From Planctomycetota bacterium (GTDB taxonomy: Bacteria > Planctomycetota > Phycisphaerae > UBA1845 > PWPN01), in the NCBI GenBank assembly GCA_016209665.1, contig JACQVT010000798.1, forward strand, positions 1-8,138: a stretch of 8,138 nt of DNA, in the 5' to 3' direction. A model generated the notes under the pieces. It saw only the letters and a program-made list of their open reading frames with translations, was not told the origin of the DNA and did not search any database. Each line of letters opens with the position of its first letter. Position 1 is the stretch's first letter. Shown here piece after piece: positions 1 through 6,226 of this stretch. A program made the translations under genes and the position numbers.

Positions 1-364
1 ACTCTCAACTCTCCTTGCGGAACAGCGCCCCGGTTACCATAGTGTGCTCTTTGGGAACCGCATACGCGTGTCCATCGCCGCTCAGACCGGAGGGCCCGGA
101 TGGAGAAAAAGTGTATTCTGCGGAACGAAGCCGAACCGCCCCGCCCCTGCCGCGCCATAGCTCATTGTTAACACAGAGGATACGTCCAACGCCTTCCCGG
201 CCGCCCCTTCCGGAGGGACAAAACCAAACCCATTTTTGAACCGCTTTCCGGCCCCAGCGAACCCATCCGCGCATTCAATCTGCCCGGCGTCTATCCGTAT
301 CCAAGTTCGCCCCGTGCACCCGCCATCGACACGCGGCCAACCACGGGCGCTGCCATGGCCTGAT
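1..364. other. Left-end stretch without a convincing gene
   Basis: The open frames here are short, proline/arginine-rich and without a recognisable family, start context or conserved motif, so I do not call any of them. The stretch lies downstream of the minus-strand membrane-protein gene and would hold its 3' UTR. I found no clear stem followed by a T run on the minus strand, so the transcript end is not visible. Base composition is less regular than in the genes, with A-rich words such as the one at 221-237, which looks like degenerate intergenic sequence. A partial gene entering from the left cannot be excluded but has no support. Confidence 0.5.
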
Positions 365-1102
365 TCACCCACGCCCGGCGACAGTTGACGTCTTCGTCCC
401 CGCAGGCCGCAGCCTGAACACACCGAGCAGCACCCAGCCGTACAGCGATTGCACGACGCCCGCGACCACGTAGGACTTCACGGACAATTCGTGAAACGCG
501 CCCCCGTCCGGACTGACCAGCAGCCGCATCCCGACGATCGTGCCCACGGCGCTGAGCAGGACAACGATCGCCGCGATCAGGTGACTCACCCGGACCCACG
601 AGGTGGCCAAACCGACGACGCCGGCGAGCCCGAGGACCGCCGCCACGCCGTACATCACCCGCTCCCAGACGAAGACGATCGTCTCGGCATGGGCGGTCGC
701 CCGCGTCAGTCGCTCCAGCGGCAGCTCCGGGACCGCTGCCGGCGGTCTCGAGTCCGACGCGTCACCGTCGCCCGCGCCCGGCCGCGGCTTCGATGAAATG
801 TCGCCGTCATCCGCCGCCGGGCTCGAGGCCCCCACCATCCCCGGTAACGGCAGCGCCGGCAAGCCGATGTGGCCGGGACTCGTCCCCGGGTCCCCCCCCG
901 CGCCGCGATTCGCCAACATGCCGGCGATGAAGAGTCCGCCGGCGGCCCGCGCGCCGTTGTACTCGCGCACGTGGGCCGCGATCTGCTGCGTACCCCACGC
1001 GAACAGCCCCGCCACAATCAGCGATGCGCACGGGACCAACCGCGCTGCCCACCACGACGGTTGCTTGTGCATACTGGATAGATGTGCGTCGGCAAGAGCC
1101 AA
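365..1102 (-). CDS. Unrecognised four-helix membrane protein downstream of fumarase
   Basis: I do not recognise the family. The 245-residue product has one hydrophobic helix near the N-terminus (about residues 21-38), then a roughly 100-residue loop rich in Gly, Pro, Asp and Ser (about 50-138, low complexity, probably disordered). Three more helices follow at about 148-167, 173-195 and 210-229, and a short basic tail ends in KTSTVAGRG. It should sit in the cytoplasmic membrane. The start chosen is TTG at 1102: an AGGAG at 1117-1113, overlapping the fumarase stop region, lies 10 nt upstream. The alternative is ATG at 1072, which would begin MHKQPSWWAA directly before helix 1 but has no visible ribosome site. 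The gene begins 7 nt after the fumC stop, so the two are almost certainly co-transcribed and probably translationally coupled. No catalytic motif is visible. That it is a gene is fairly sure; its function is unknown. Confidence 0.75.
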   Translation of the reverse strand: MALADAHLSSMHKQPSWWAARLVPCASLIVAGLFAWGTQQIAAHVREYNGARAAGGLFIAGMLANRGAGGDPGTSPGHIGLPALPLPGMVGASSPAADDGDISSKPRPGAGDGDASDSRPPAAVPELPLERLTRATAHAETIVFVWERVMYGVAAVLGLAGVVGLATSWVRVSHLIAAIVVLLSAVGTIVGMRLLVSPDGGAFHELSVKSYVVAGVVQSLYGWVLLGVFRLRPAGTKTSTVAGRG

Positions 1103-1109
1103 CGACGGC

Positions 1110-2519
1110 TCACTCCTTCCCGCCGCCGGGCGCCGTCATCGCCGACGGGTCGAGCACCGTATTCAACTCCGACTCGGGCAGGACGGCCTTGGCCGCCACC
1201 ACCTGCCGCACTGTCCGTCCGCCGGCGTAGGCCTCCTTGGCGATCGCCGCCGCCTGGTCGTACCCGATTCTGGGGGCCAGGCTCGTGCACATCGCCAGCG
1301 ACTGCTCGATCATCTGCCCGCACCGCTCGGCGTCCGGCTCGATGCCCTCGATGCACCGCCGCGTGAACACGCCCACCGCCGCCGTCAGCAGCCGCACCGA
1401 CTCCAGCACGTTGTGGGCGATCAGCGGCATCATCGTGTTCAGCTCGAAGATGCTGTCCCGCCCCCCGATCGTCACCGCCGTATCGTTCGCGATCACCTGG
1501 GCCGCCACCTGGATCAGCATCTCGCTCATCACCGGGTTGACCTTGCCCGGCATGATGCTCGACCCCGGCTGCGTGCTGGGGATGCGGATCTCGCCGATCC
1601 CGCACCGCGGCCCGCTCGCCAGCCACCGGATGTCGTTGGCGATCTTGGTCATCGACACCGCGATCGCCCGCAGGATGCCGCCGGCCTCGCAGACCGCGTC
1701 CTTGGCCGCCTGGGCCTCGAAGTGGTTGGCCGCCTCGGCAAACTCGATGCCCGTTTGCTCGCTCAGCCGCCGGGCCACCCGCGAGCCGAACTCCACATGC
1801 GTGTTGATGCCCGTGCCGACCGCCGTCCCGCCGATCGGCAGCTCGCGCAGCGCCGCCACCGCCCGCAGCGCCCGCTGTCCGCTGAGACGTGCCTGGGCCG
1901 CGTATCCGCTGAACTCCTGTCCCAGCCGGATTGGCGTGGCGTCTTGCAGGTGCGTCCGCCCGATCTTGATGATGTTCCAGAACTTGCACGCCTTCTCGTC
2001 GAGCTGGCGGGCCATCGCCTCCAGCGCCGGCGCCAGATCCTGCCGCAGCGCCTCGGCCAGCGCCACGTGAATCGCCGCAGGAATCACGTCGTTGCTCGAC
2101 TGCCCCATGTTGACGGGATCGTTCGGATGCACCGGGTCGCGCGAGCCTACCTTGCCCCCGGCCAACTGGATCGCCCGGTTGGCGATCACCTCGTTGGCGT
2201 TCATGTTCGTGCTCGTCGCCGACCCCGTCTGGTAAATGTCGATCGGGAAGTGCTCGTCGAGTTTGCCGTCCACCACTTCCTGCGCCGCCGCGACCATCCA
2301 CCCCGCCCGCTGCTCGTCCAGCAGGCCCAGCTCGCGGTTGACCTCCGCCGCCGCCTGCTTGATCAGCCCCATCGCCCGGATGAATCGCCGCCCGAACCGA
2401 TACCCGCTGACCGGGAAGTTCTCGACCGCCCGCTGCGTCTGGGCTCCCCACAGCGCCCAGCCGGGAACCTGCATCTGCCCCATGCTGTCCGATTCGATCC
2501 GCGTCTGCTCCGATGCCAT
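1110..2519 (-). CDS. fumC: Fumarate hydratase, class II (fumarase C)
   Basis: Catalyses the reversible hydration of fumarate to L-malate in the TCA cycle; cytoplasmic homotetramer, iron-independent. The 469-residue product matches the usual class II length of about 460-470. Superfamily motifs appear in order: TGSATSTNMNANE (98-110), HPNDPVNMGQSSNDV (131-145), GRTHLQDATP (187-196) with the general-base histidine at 190, and the signature loop GSSIMPGKVNP (319-329) with the catalytic serine at about 320, Lys326 and Asn328. THLQDATP favours fumarase over aspartase, which usually has TQLQDAVP; argininosuccinate lyase and adenylosuccinate lyase fit poorly. The start is ATG at 2519: residues from there (MASEQTRIES, then WALWGAQTQRAVENFP) match the family N-terminus, with GGGG 8 nt upstream. 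The frame stays open 42 codons further, but that extension looks non-homologous. It is the first gene of a two-gene minus-strand operon with the membrane protein. Confidence 0.95.
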   Translation of the reverse strand: MASEQTRIESDSMGQMQVPGWALWGAQTQRAVENFPVSGYRFGRRFIRAMGLIKQAAAEVNRELGLLDEQRAGWMVAAAQEVVDGKLDEHFPIDIYQTGSATSTNMNANEVIANRAIQLAGGKVGSRDPVHPNDPVNMGQSSNDVIPAAIHVALAEALRQDLAPALEAMARQLDEKACKFWNIIKIGRTHLQDATPIRLGQEFSGYAAQARLSGQRALRAVAALRELPIGGTAVGTGINTHVEFGSRVARRLSEQTGIEFAEAANHFEAQAAKDAVCEAGGILRAIAVSMTKIANDIRWLASGPRCGIGEIRIPSTQPGSSIMPGKVNPVMSEMLIQVAAQVIANDTAVTIGGRDSIFELNTMMPLIAHNVLESVRLLTAAVGVFTRRCIEGIEPDAERCGQMIEQSLAMCTSLAPRIGYDQAAAIAKEAYAGGRTVRQVVAAKAVLPESELNTVLDPSAMTAPGGGKE

Positions 2520-2718
2520 AAGATCAACCCCATCAACGCGAGGGCTCACGGCCGCGGCCCATCGCGGCCCGGGCGTGAATTCTCCGCCATTCGCCTCCGC
2601 TTGGCCAGTTCCCGCCCTCGATTTCTCCGGGCCCCTGTTTCTCACAGCCGCTGACCCTTGACCAACCGCCAGACGGATAACGACTCTGCCTTGTTCTTAA
2701 CATCATTCGTATCAGCAT

Positions 2719-2724
2719 ATTATA
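2719..2724 (-). promoter_or_regulatory. Candidate -10 element for the fumC operon
   Basis: A perfect TATAAT reads on the minus strand, in the only AT-rich patch between the two divergent genes. No good -35 hexamer lies 16-18 nt upstream (G/C-rich, around 2741-2748), so the site may need an activator or may be fortuitous. Use of it would give fumC a leader of about 190 nt. Confidence 0.35.
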
Positions 2725-2794
2725 ACCTAGCGCCAGGATCGCCCCCACGACCACCCTAACACAAACTTTTCGTGCTCGACGAACCCCGAGGGGC

Positions 2795-2823
2795 TTGATA
2801 TGGTACCAAAATAGTGCTATATT
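2795..2823 (+). promoter_or_regulatory. Sigma-70-type promoter of the sigma-factor gene
   Basis: TTGATA (2795-2800) and TATATT (2818-2823) are separated by exactly 17 nt, each close to the housekeeping consensus. Transcription would start near 2830, giving a leader of about 55 nt before the ATG at 2887. This suggests the gene is read by the primary sigma factor rather than needing its own product. Confidence 0.65.
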
Positions 2824-2874
2824 AGCCGCCTGACGACCGTGAAGAAGGCTCAGCCTGATCGACCAGCTTGGATG

Positions 2875-2879
2875 AGGAG
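2875..2879 (+). promoter_or_regulatory. Ribosome binding site that decides the sigma-factor start
   Basis: AGGAG sits 7 nt before the ATG at 2887. The upstream in-frame candidates, GTG at 2839 and ATG at 2872, have no comparable motif, and the GTG lies almost at the predicted transcript start. The start is therefore placed at 2887. Confidence 0.7.
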
Positions 2880-2886
2880 CCAGCCC

Positions 2887-3687
2887 ATGATCGCCAACGA
2901 CACCGAGCACGCACCGCGCAAGAATCGTCACCATGCGTCCCCGGCTCGCCCGCTGTGGTACGCCCCCGACCGGCGCTTGCGAACCAAGCACGCCGCCGAT
3001 CAGGCGATCCGGGTGGCCGAGCAGATCGGGTCCGCCGACGGCCCGCAGGAGACCCTCGGCGAGGAGGTCCTGTTCGTCTCGTTGCACACCTGTGCGTTCC
3101 AGGTCAATCGCCGGGCCGCCCGGCCTGCGGAACGTACGCGGTGGACCCGCCGCTGGGAAACCATCCGCGAGTACATCGTCCAGCGCAACTTAGGCCTCGT
3201 CTATTCGATGATCGGCCGGTTCAGCACCCGCCGCACCGACGAGGACGACCTTTTAAGTGACGCAATGTTGGCACTGACCCGCGCCGCCGACCGGTTCAAC
3301 CCCTGGCGCGGCTACCGGTTCAGCACCTACGCCTGCAACGTCATCGCCCGAGCGCTCATGCGGCGGGGCAAGCGCGAGACCAACTACCGCCGCCTGTTCC
3401 CCGTCCAGCACGACGTGTCCTTCGAGCGGGCCGACACCCCCGCCGATCTCGGCTCCGATCTGTACGTCGAGCGGCTGCGGTCGGTGCTCGACAACAACCT
3501 CGGCGCCCTCACGGAAATCGAATCGCGAATCCTCGCCCAGCGCTTCCCCGCCTCCCGCGAGGGCAAGCTGACGTTCCAGGAGATCGGCAACGCCGTCGGC
3601 CTCAGCAAGGAGCGCGTGCGCCAGATCCAGAACGTCGCCCTCAGCAAGCTCCGCGAAGTCCTGACCGGCGACCCGATCCTCCAGTGA
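2887..3687 (+). CDS. Sigma-70-family RNA polymerase sigma factor (short, planctomycete type)
   Basis: Directs RNA polymerase to a promoter class; cytoplasmic. The product has 266 residues. Region 2 spans about 100-162: NLGLVYSMIGRF (region 2.1), DEDDLLSDAMLALTRAADRF (2.1-2.2, core binding) and RFSTYACNVIARALMRR (2.3-2.4). Region 4 spans about 204-260 with the helix-turn-helix LTFQEIGNAVGLSKERVRQI. Only about 40 residues, with no clear sigma-3 domain, join them. The segment before region 2 (LFVSLHTCAFQVNRRAA, about 62-78) resembles a region 1.2 remnant, so this is not a standard ECF factor, which would be nearer 180-200 residues and lack it. The tryptophans of region 2.3 that flip and stabilise the melted strand in primary sigmas (YATWWIRQA) are here Asn and Val, so melting and -10 recognition may differ. 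No anti-sigma gene is adjacent. Family certain; the regulon cannot be read from the sequence. Confidence 0.92.
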   Translation: MIANDTEHAPRKNRHHASPARPLWYAPDRRLRTKHAADQAIRVAEQIGSADGPQETLGEEVLFVSLHTCAFQVNRRAARPAERTRWTRRWETIREYIVQRNLGLVYSMIGRFSTRRTDEDDLLSDAMLALTRAADRFNPWRGYRFSTYACNVIARALMRRGKRETNYRRLFPVQHDVSFERADTPADLGSDLYVERLRSVLDNNLGALTEIESRILAQRFPASREGKLTFQEIGNAVGLSKERVRQIQNVALSKLREVLTGDPILQ

Positions 3688-3703
3688 GTTCAAACCGCCA
3701 GCC

Positions 3704-3761
3704 CTTGACGCGCGACAGACGCGAAGCGTCCAGGAGCGACGAAGTGGTGTCGCGTGTCAAG
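3704..3761 (+). repeat. Long inverted repeat / structured element in the sigma-gene 3' UTR
   Basis: CTTGACGCGCGACA (3704-3717) pairs with TGTCGCGTGTCAAG (3748-3761) over 14 bp with a single G-U pair (3710/3755). Inside is a second hairpin, GACGC-GAA-GCGTC (3718-3730), and 17 unpaired bases. The wobble is a pair only in plus-strand RNA (it would be C-A on the other strand), which favours function in the sigma transcript. No T run follows, so it is not itself a terminator. It could be a REP-like dispersed palindrome or a 3' stability or regulator-binding hairpin. Confidence 0.6.
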
Positions 3762-3813
3762 CGCCGGGGACCCAAAACTTCACTACCGTGCAAGATCCCT
3801 GGAGAGGGGATCA

Positions 3814-3850
3814 GCGGACCCGATCGACGATCGGGTCCGCGTTGCTTTTT
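3814..3850 (+). terminator. Rho-independent terminator of the sigma-factor transcript
   Basis: A perfect 12-bp stem, GCGGACCCGATC / GATCGGGTCCGC with loop GAC (3814-3840), is followed by GTTGC and five T residues (3846-3850). It lies 127 nt after the sigma stop codon on the same strand. Confidence 0.85.
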
Positions 3851-3884
3851 ACGACGGCTATGTGCGCGCCGGATCGTGCGGCGT

Positions 3885-3923
3885 AAAAACGGAACACCGC
3901 CGGGGCGTCTCCGGCGGTGTTCC
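3885..3923 (-). terminator. Rho-independent terminator facing the minus strand
   Basis: A perfect 13-bp stem, GGAACACCGCCGG / CCGGCGGTGTTCC with a 7-nt loop (3891-3923), is followed on the minus strand by G and five T residues (3889-3885). On the plus strand no T run follows it (TAGCGCGG), so the direction is clear. No protein gene reads leftward into it before the plus-strand isomerase gene, which implies a minus-strand non-coding transcript starting in the gap. Confidence 0.75.
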
Positions 3924-4125
3924 TAGCGCGGTGTGCGAGGCGTAAGGAGGCTTGGAGGATAGCTCGTTCATCGGCCGGCTTCGTGCCTCGCGTTTTCGCA
4001 ACCGCCGGCCGTCTGTTTCGTTTTGCCCCGGCCCCCAGTCCCTGATAGGTCTGGCAGCCGGTCACGAGGGGATACTCATGCAGCCGGCGTGCCAACGCCC
4101 GTTCGCCCCCGTCGCAAAAGCCGCC
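3885..4125 (-). ncRNA. Candidate structured minus-strand RNA ending at its own terminator
   Basis: On the minus strand, reading leftward, three hairpins precede the terminator. The first (4093-4053) has stems GGCA/TGCC, GCCGG/CCGGC and CATGAG/CTCGTG. The second (4055-4036) is CCAG...CTGG around a short CCT/AGG stem; it competes with the first for two bases. The third (4011-3972) has an outer 8-bp stem CGGCCGGC/GCCGGCCG enclosing TTGCG-AAAA-CGCGA. Two positions are G-U pairs on this strand but C-A mismatches on the plus strand, supporting minus-strand RNA. A weak promoter, GTAACA (4161-4156) and TAGATT (4137-4132) with an 18-nt spacer, would start transcription near 4125, so the right end is approximate. 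I tried tmRNA, SRP RNA, RNase P RNA, 6S RNA and common riboswitches from memory and none matched. No credible small protein is encoded. The RNA is inferred, not recognised. Confidence 0.45.
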
Positions 4126-4279
4126 CCAGATAATCTAACCCATTGAATATGCGTCTGTTACCGCGAATCTGTCTTGCACCGAGCTAGGACCCGCTGCATC
4201 CGATCGGTGGGCAATTCTCCCCAACCAGATCGTTCCCCCCCTGGTAAGGTTTCCTCCATCGTGCGGTGTGGTACAGTAC

Positions 4280-4337
4280 GCGAGCCGCGGGCCTCATACC
4301 CGCGCGTCCGCGACGGTTCGAAGGACCAGGGGCTCGC
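4280..4337 (+). promoter_or_regulatory. tRNA-like three-way-junction element just upstream of the isomerase start
   Basis: GCGAGCC (4280-4286) and GGCTCGC (4331-4337) form a perfect 7-bp closing stem. Inside are a 5-bp stem with a 7-nt loop (GCGGG-CCTCATA-CCCGC, 4287-4303) and a second arm GTCC/GGAC (4306-4309 with 4323-4326) whose loop contains GGTTCGAA. The stem ends three bases before the ATG at 4341 and buries part of the AGGGG (4328-4332) that would serve as ribosome site, so its folding should affect translation. Arm sizes recall a tRNA without a D arm. It is not a functional tRNA: U33 and a paired T stem are missing. It could be a leader regulator, a decayed tRNA or a chance fold in GC-rich DNA. 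Confidence 0.4.
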
Positions 4338-4340
4338 AAG

Positions 4341-4934
4341 ATGAACGTCATCCAGCGAATCCGCGAAGTGCTGCTGGCTGAGGCCGACGCCATCCGAGCA
4401 GTCCAGGTCACGTCCGCCTACGAGCAGGCCGTCCTGGCCCTTCGCGACTGCCGGGGCAAGGTGCTGACCACCGGCATGGGCAAGGCCGGCCACGTCGCCC
4501 ACAAGTTCGCCGCCACCCTCTGCTCGACCGGCACGCCCGCCGCGTTCATCCATCCCGGCGAGGCGGCCCACGGCGACCTCGGCCTCATCGGCCCCAACGA
4601 CTGCATCGTCGCCCTGTCCACCAGCGGCAAGACCAACGAAATCATCGAGATGCTCGAACTCGGCCGCCATCTCGGCCTGCAGACCATCATCGGCATTACC
4701 TCGCATCCCGATTCCCGGCTTCGCGAGCTGAGCGACGTCCTCCTCGACATGGGCGTCATCCGCGAGCCCTGCCCGCTGGGCCTGACGCCGTCGGCCAGCA
4801 TCGCCGTCATGCTCGCCATCACCGACGCCCTCGCCCTGACGCTGATGGAACTGAAGGGCGTCACCAAACACGACTACGGCCTGCGCCACCACGGCGGCTA
4901 TCTGGGCCGCAAGGCCCGCACCGACAATGTGTGA
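4341..4934 (+). CDS. kdsD: Single-domain SIS sugar-phosphate isomerase, KdsD/GutQ type (arabinose-5-phosphate isomerase)
   Basis: Likely interconverts D-ribulose 5-phosphate and D-arabinose 5-phosphate, the first step to KDO for lipopolysaccharide; cytoplasmic. The 197-residue product is one SIS domain: TTGMGKAGHV (43-52), STGTPAAFIHPGEAAHGDLG (62-81), STSGKTNE (93-100), EPCPLGLTPS (142-151) and YGLRHHGGYLGR (179-190). Aligned by eye with E. coli KdsD, the catalytic residues K59, E111, E152 and H193 correspond to Lys48, Glu100, Glu142 and His183, all present. The paired CBS domains of the usual 320-residue KdsD are absent; single-domain members of the family are known. One change in the phosphate loop is SGE to SGK (Lys97). 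The start at 4341 fits the family N-terminus, with AGGGG 8 nt upstream; an earlier ATG at 4266 would add 25 residues lying inside the structured leader. The stop overlaps the next gene by 8 nt. Family sure; exact substrate inferred. Confidence 0.85.
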   Translation: MNVIQRIREVLLAEADAIRAVQVTSAYEQAVLALRDCRGKVLTTGMGKAGHVAHKFAATLCSTGTPAAFIHPGEAAHGDLGLIGPNDCIVALSTSGKTNEIIEMLELGRHLGLQTIIGITSHPDSRLRELSDVLLDMGVIREPCPLGLTPSASIAVMLAITDALALTLMELKGVTKHDYGLRHHGGYLGRKARTDNV

Positions 4935-6042
4935 GGGACGAACCATCATCGACGACCGGCCCAACTCGCATTCCGCTCCCCAGCCGCTGCCGAAACGTCA
5001 GTTTGCCAGCGACAACTATGCCGGCATCTGCCCCGAGGCCTGGCAGGCGATGGCCGCCGCCAACGTCGGCCACGCCCTGTCCTACGGCGACGACGAGTGG
5101 ACCCGCCGGGCCTGCGACCTCTTGCGCGAGATGTTCGAGACCGACTGCGAGGTCTTCTTCACCTTCACCGGTACCGCCGCCAACTCGCTCGCCGTCGCCA
5201 CCCTCTGCAAGCCCTACCAGAGCGTCATCTGCCACGAGTTCGCCCATCTCGAAACCGACGAGTGCGGGGCTCCCGAGTTCTCCTCCAACGGCAGCAAGGT
5301 CCTGCTCGCCCCGGACCAAGCCGGCCTGCCCGCCGCGGCGGGCAAGATCGACATCGCCGGCGTCGAGCACCTCCTCCGCCGCCGCAGCGACATCCACTAT
5401 CCCCGCCCGCACGTGCTGAGTCTCACGCAGGCGACGGAACTGGGTACGGTGTACAGCGTCGATGAGATCCAGGCTGTCGGCCGCCGGGCCCGCGACCTCG
5501 GCCTCCGCGTCCATATGGACGGCGCCCGACTCGCCAACGCCCTCGCGACGCTGCACGTCGCCGCCAACAAGATCACCTGGCGGGCCGGCGTGGACGTGCT
5601 CTGCCTGGGAGGCAGCAAGAACGCCATGGGCATCGGCGAGGCCGTCGTCTTCTTCGACCGCGACCTCGCCGCCGAGTTCGACTACCGCTGCAAGCAGGCG
5701 GGCCAGCTCTGCTCGAAGATGCGCTTCATCGCCGCCCAGTGGGTGGGCGTGCTCGAATCCGGCGCCTGGCTCGCCAACGCCCAGCGCGCCAACCGCGCCG
5801 CCGCCGACCTCGCCGCCCGCCTCCGGCAGATCCCCGGCGTCAAGCTCCTGTTCCCGCCCCAGGCCAACTCGGTCTTCGTGGAACTCCCCGCCGCCGCCGT
5901 CGACGCCCTCCACCGCCGCGGCTGGCACTTCTACACCTTCATCGGCTGCGGCGGCGCCCGCCTCATGTGCTCCTGGGACACCACCGAAGCCGATATCACC
6001 GCTTTTGCTGCCGACCTCCGCGCGGTTCTCGACTCGGCTTGA
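4927..6042 (+). CDS. ltaE: Low-specificity L-threonine aldolase (PLP-dependent, beta-eliminating lyase fold)
   Basis: Cleaves L-threonine and L-allo-threonine to glycine and acetaldehyde; a fold-type I PLP enzyme of the cytoplasm. The 371-residue product shows FASDNYAGICPEAW (26-39, substrate-loop start), TGTAAN (81-86, phosphate binding), HEFAHLETDE (103-112) with His106 placed to stack on PLP, HMDGARLANA (196-205) with Asp198 for the pyridine nitrogen, and LGGSKNAM (227-234) with Lys231 as the Schiff-base lysine. GGSKN resembles the GGTKNG form of Pseudomonas-type enzymes rather than the E. coli LtaE motif. About 25 residues precede the family core, a slight extension. The ATG at 4927 overlaps the isomerase stop by 8 nt with only a weak ribosome site, so translation is probably coupled. 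Why it sits behind a KDO-pathway isomerase is not evident. Related specificities such as allo-threonine or phenylserine aldolase are possible. Confidence 0.88.
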   Translation: MCEGRTIIDDRPNSHSAPQPLPKRQFASDNYAGICPEAWQAMAAANVGHALSYGDDEWTRRACDLLREMFETDCEVFFTFTGTAANSLAVATLCKPYQSVICHEFAHLETDECGAPEFSSNGSKVLLAPDQAGLPAAAGKIDIAGVEHLLRRRSDIHYPRPHVLSLTQATELGTVYSVDEIQAVGRRARDLGLRVHMDGARLANALATLHVAANKITWRAGVDVLCLGGSKNAMGIGEAVVFFDRDLAAEFDYRCKQAGQLCSKMRFIAAQWVGVLESGAWLANAQRANRAAADLAARLRQIPGVKLLFPPQANSVFVELPAAAVDALHRRGWHFYTFIGCGGARLMCSWDTTEADITAFAADLRAVLDSA

Positions 6043-6194
6043 GGGGATCGGGGACCAAGCTGTGAGAGGGAGGCATGCGGCGTGCAGCCTGCGACATAGA
6101 CCTCTTGCGCGTCCTGTGTGATTCAACAGACAACGAGCTACAAACGAGGGACGCGATGCAGGCACCCGACTGCCAAGACGCAGCGCCGGCCTCG

Positions 6195-6226
6195 TTCACA
6201 CGTTCATACATTCATACATTCACACG
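6195..6226 (+). repeat. Four tandem 8-nt units spanning the hydrolase stop codon
   Basis: The units are TTCACACG, TTCATACA, TTCATACA and TTCACACG, consensus TTCAYACR, in a symmetrical outer/inner order. The minus-strand stop codon of the hydrolase gene (6222-6220) lies in the last unit, so the repeat forms the final codons and start of its 3' UTR. The rest of the short gap from 6043 between the convergent genes holds no gene and no clear terminator. Confidence 0.7.

Noticed and set aside
603..2654. Plus-strand open frame of 683 codons opposite fumC, and a 477-codon minus-strand frame at 1018-2451
   Set aside because: Both overlap the well-supported fumarase over its whole length, are Arg/Pro/Gly/Ala-rich without family motifs, and are what strong G/C third-position bias produces.
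3811..4095. Minus-strand 94-codon ORF across the candidate RNA
   Set aside because: It reads straight through the minus-strand terminator hairpin and into the sigma-gene terminator, so it cannot be a normal gene.
4158..4259. Minus-strand small ORF of 33 codons starting MEETLPGGER
   Set aside because: No ribosome site and no promoter upstream; its start lies at the edge of the isomerase leader. More likely chance.
3885..4260. tmRNA, RNase P RNA, SRP RNA or a 16S rRNA fragment (an ACCTTACCAGG word occurs near 4250 on the minus strand)
   Set aside because: The conserved cores and ends of these RNAs are absent; the 16S-like word is isolated and its flanks do not match.
4269..4277. Extended -10 promoter TGG-TACAGT for the isomerase gene
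   Set aside because: No -35, and transcription would start inside the closing stem of the 4280-4337 fold; the two readings conflict and the promoter match is poor.
4280..4340. Functional tRNA (tRNA-Met-like, CAT in the loop)
   Set aside because: The 7-bp and 5-bp stems are present, but there is no D arm, the 7-nt loop lacks U33, the stem around GGTTCGAA does not pair as a T stem, and the length is too short.
4861..6165. Minus-strand 434-codon frame opposite the threonine aldolase
   Set aside because: Composition is Gly/Ala/Val/Glu-rich with no domain, and it lies antisense to a gene with intact catalytic motifs.
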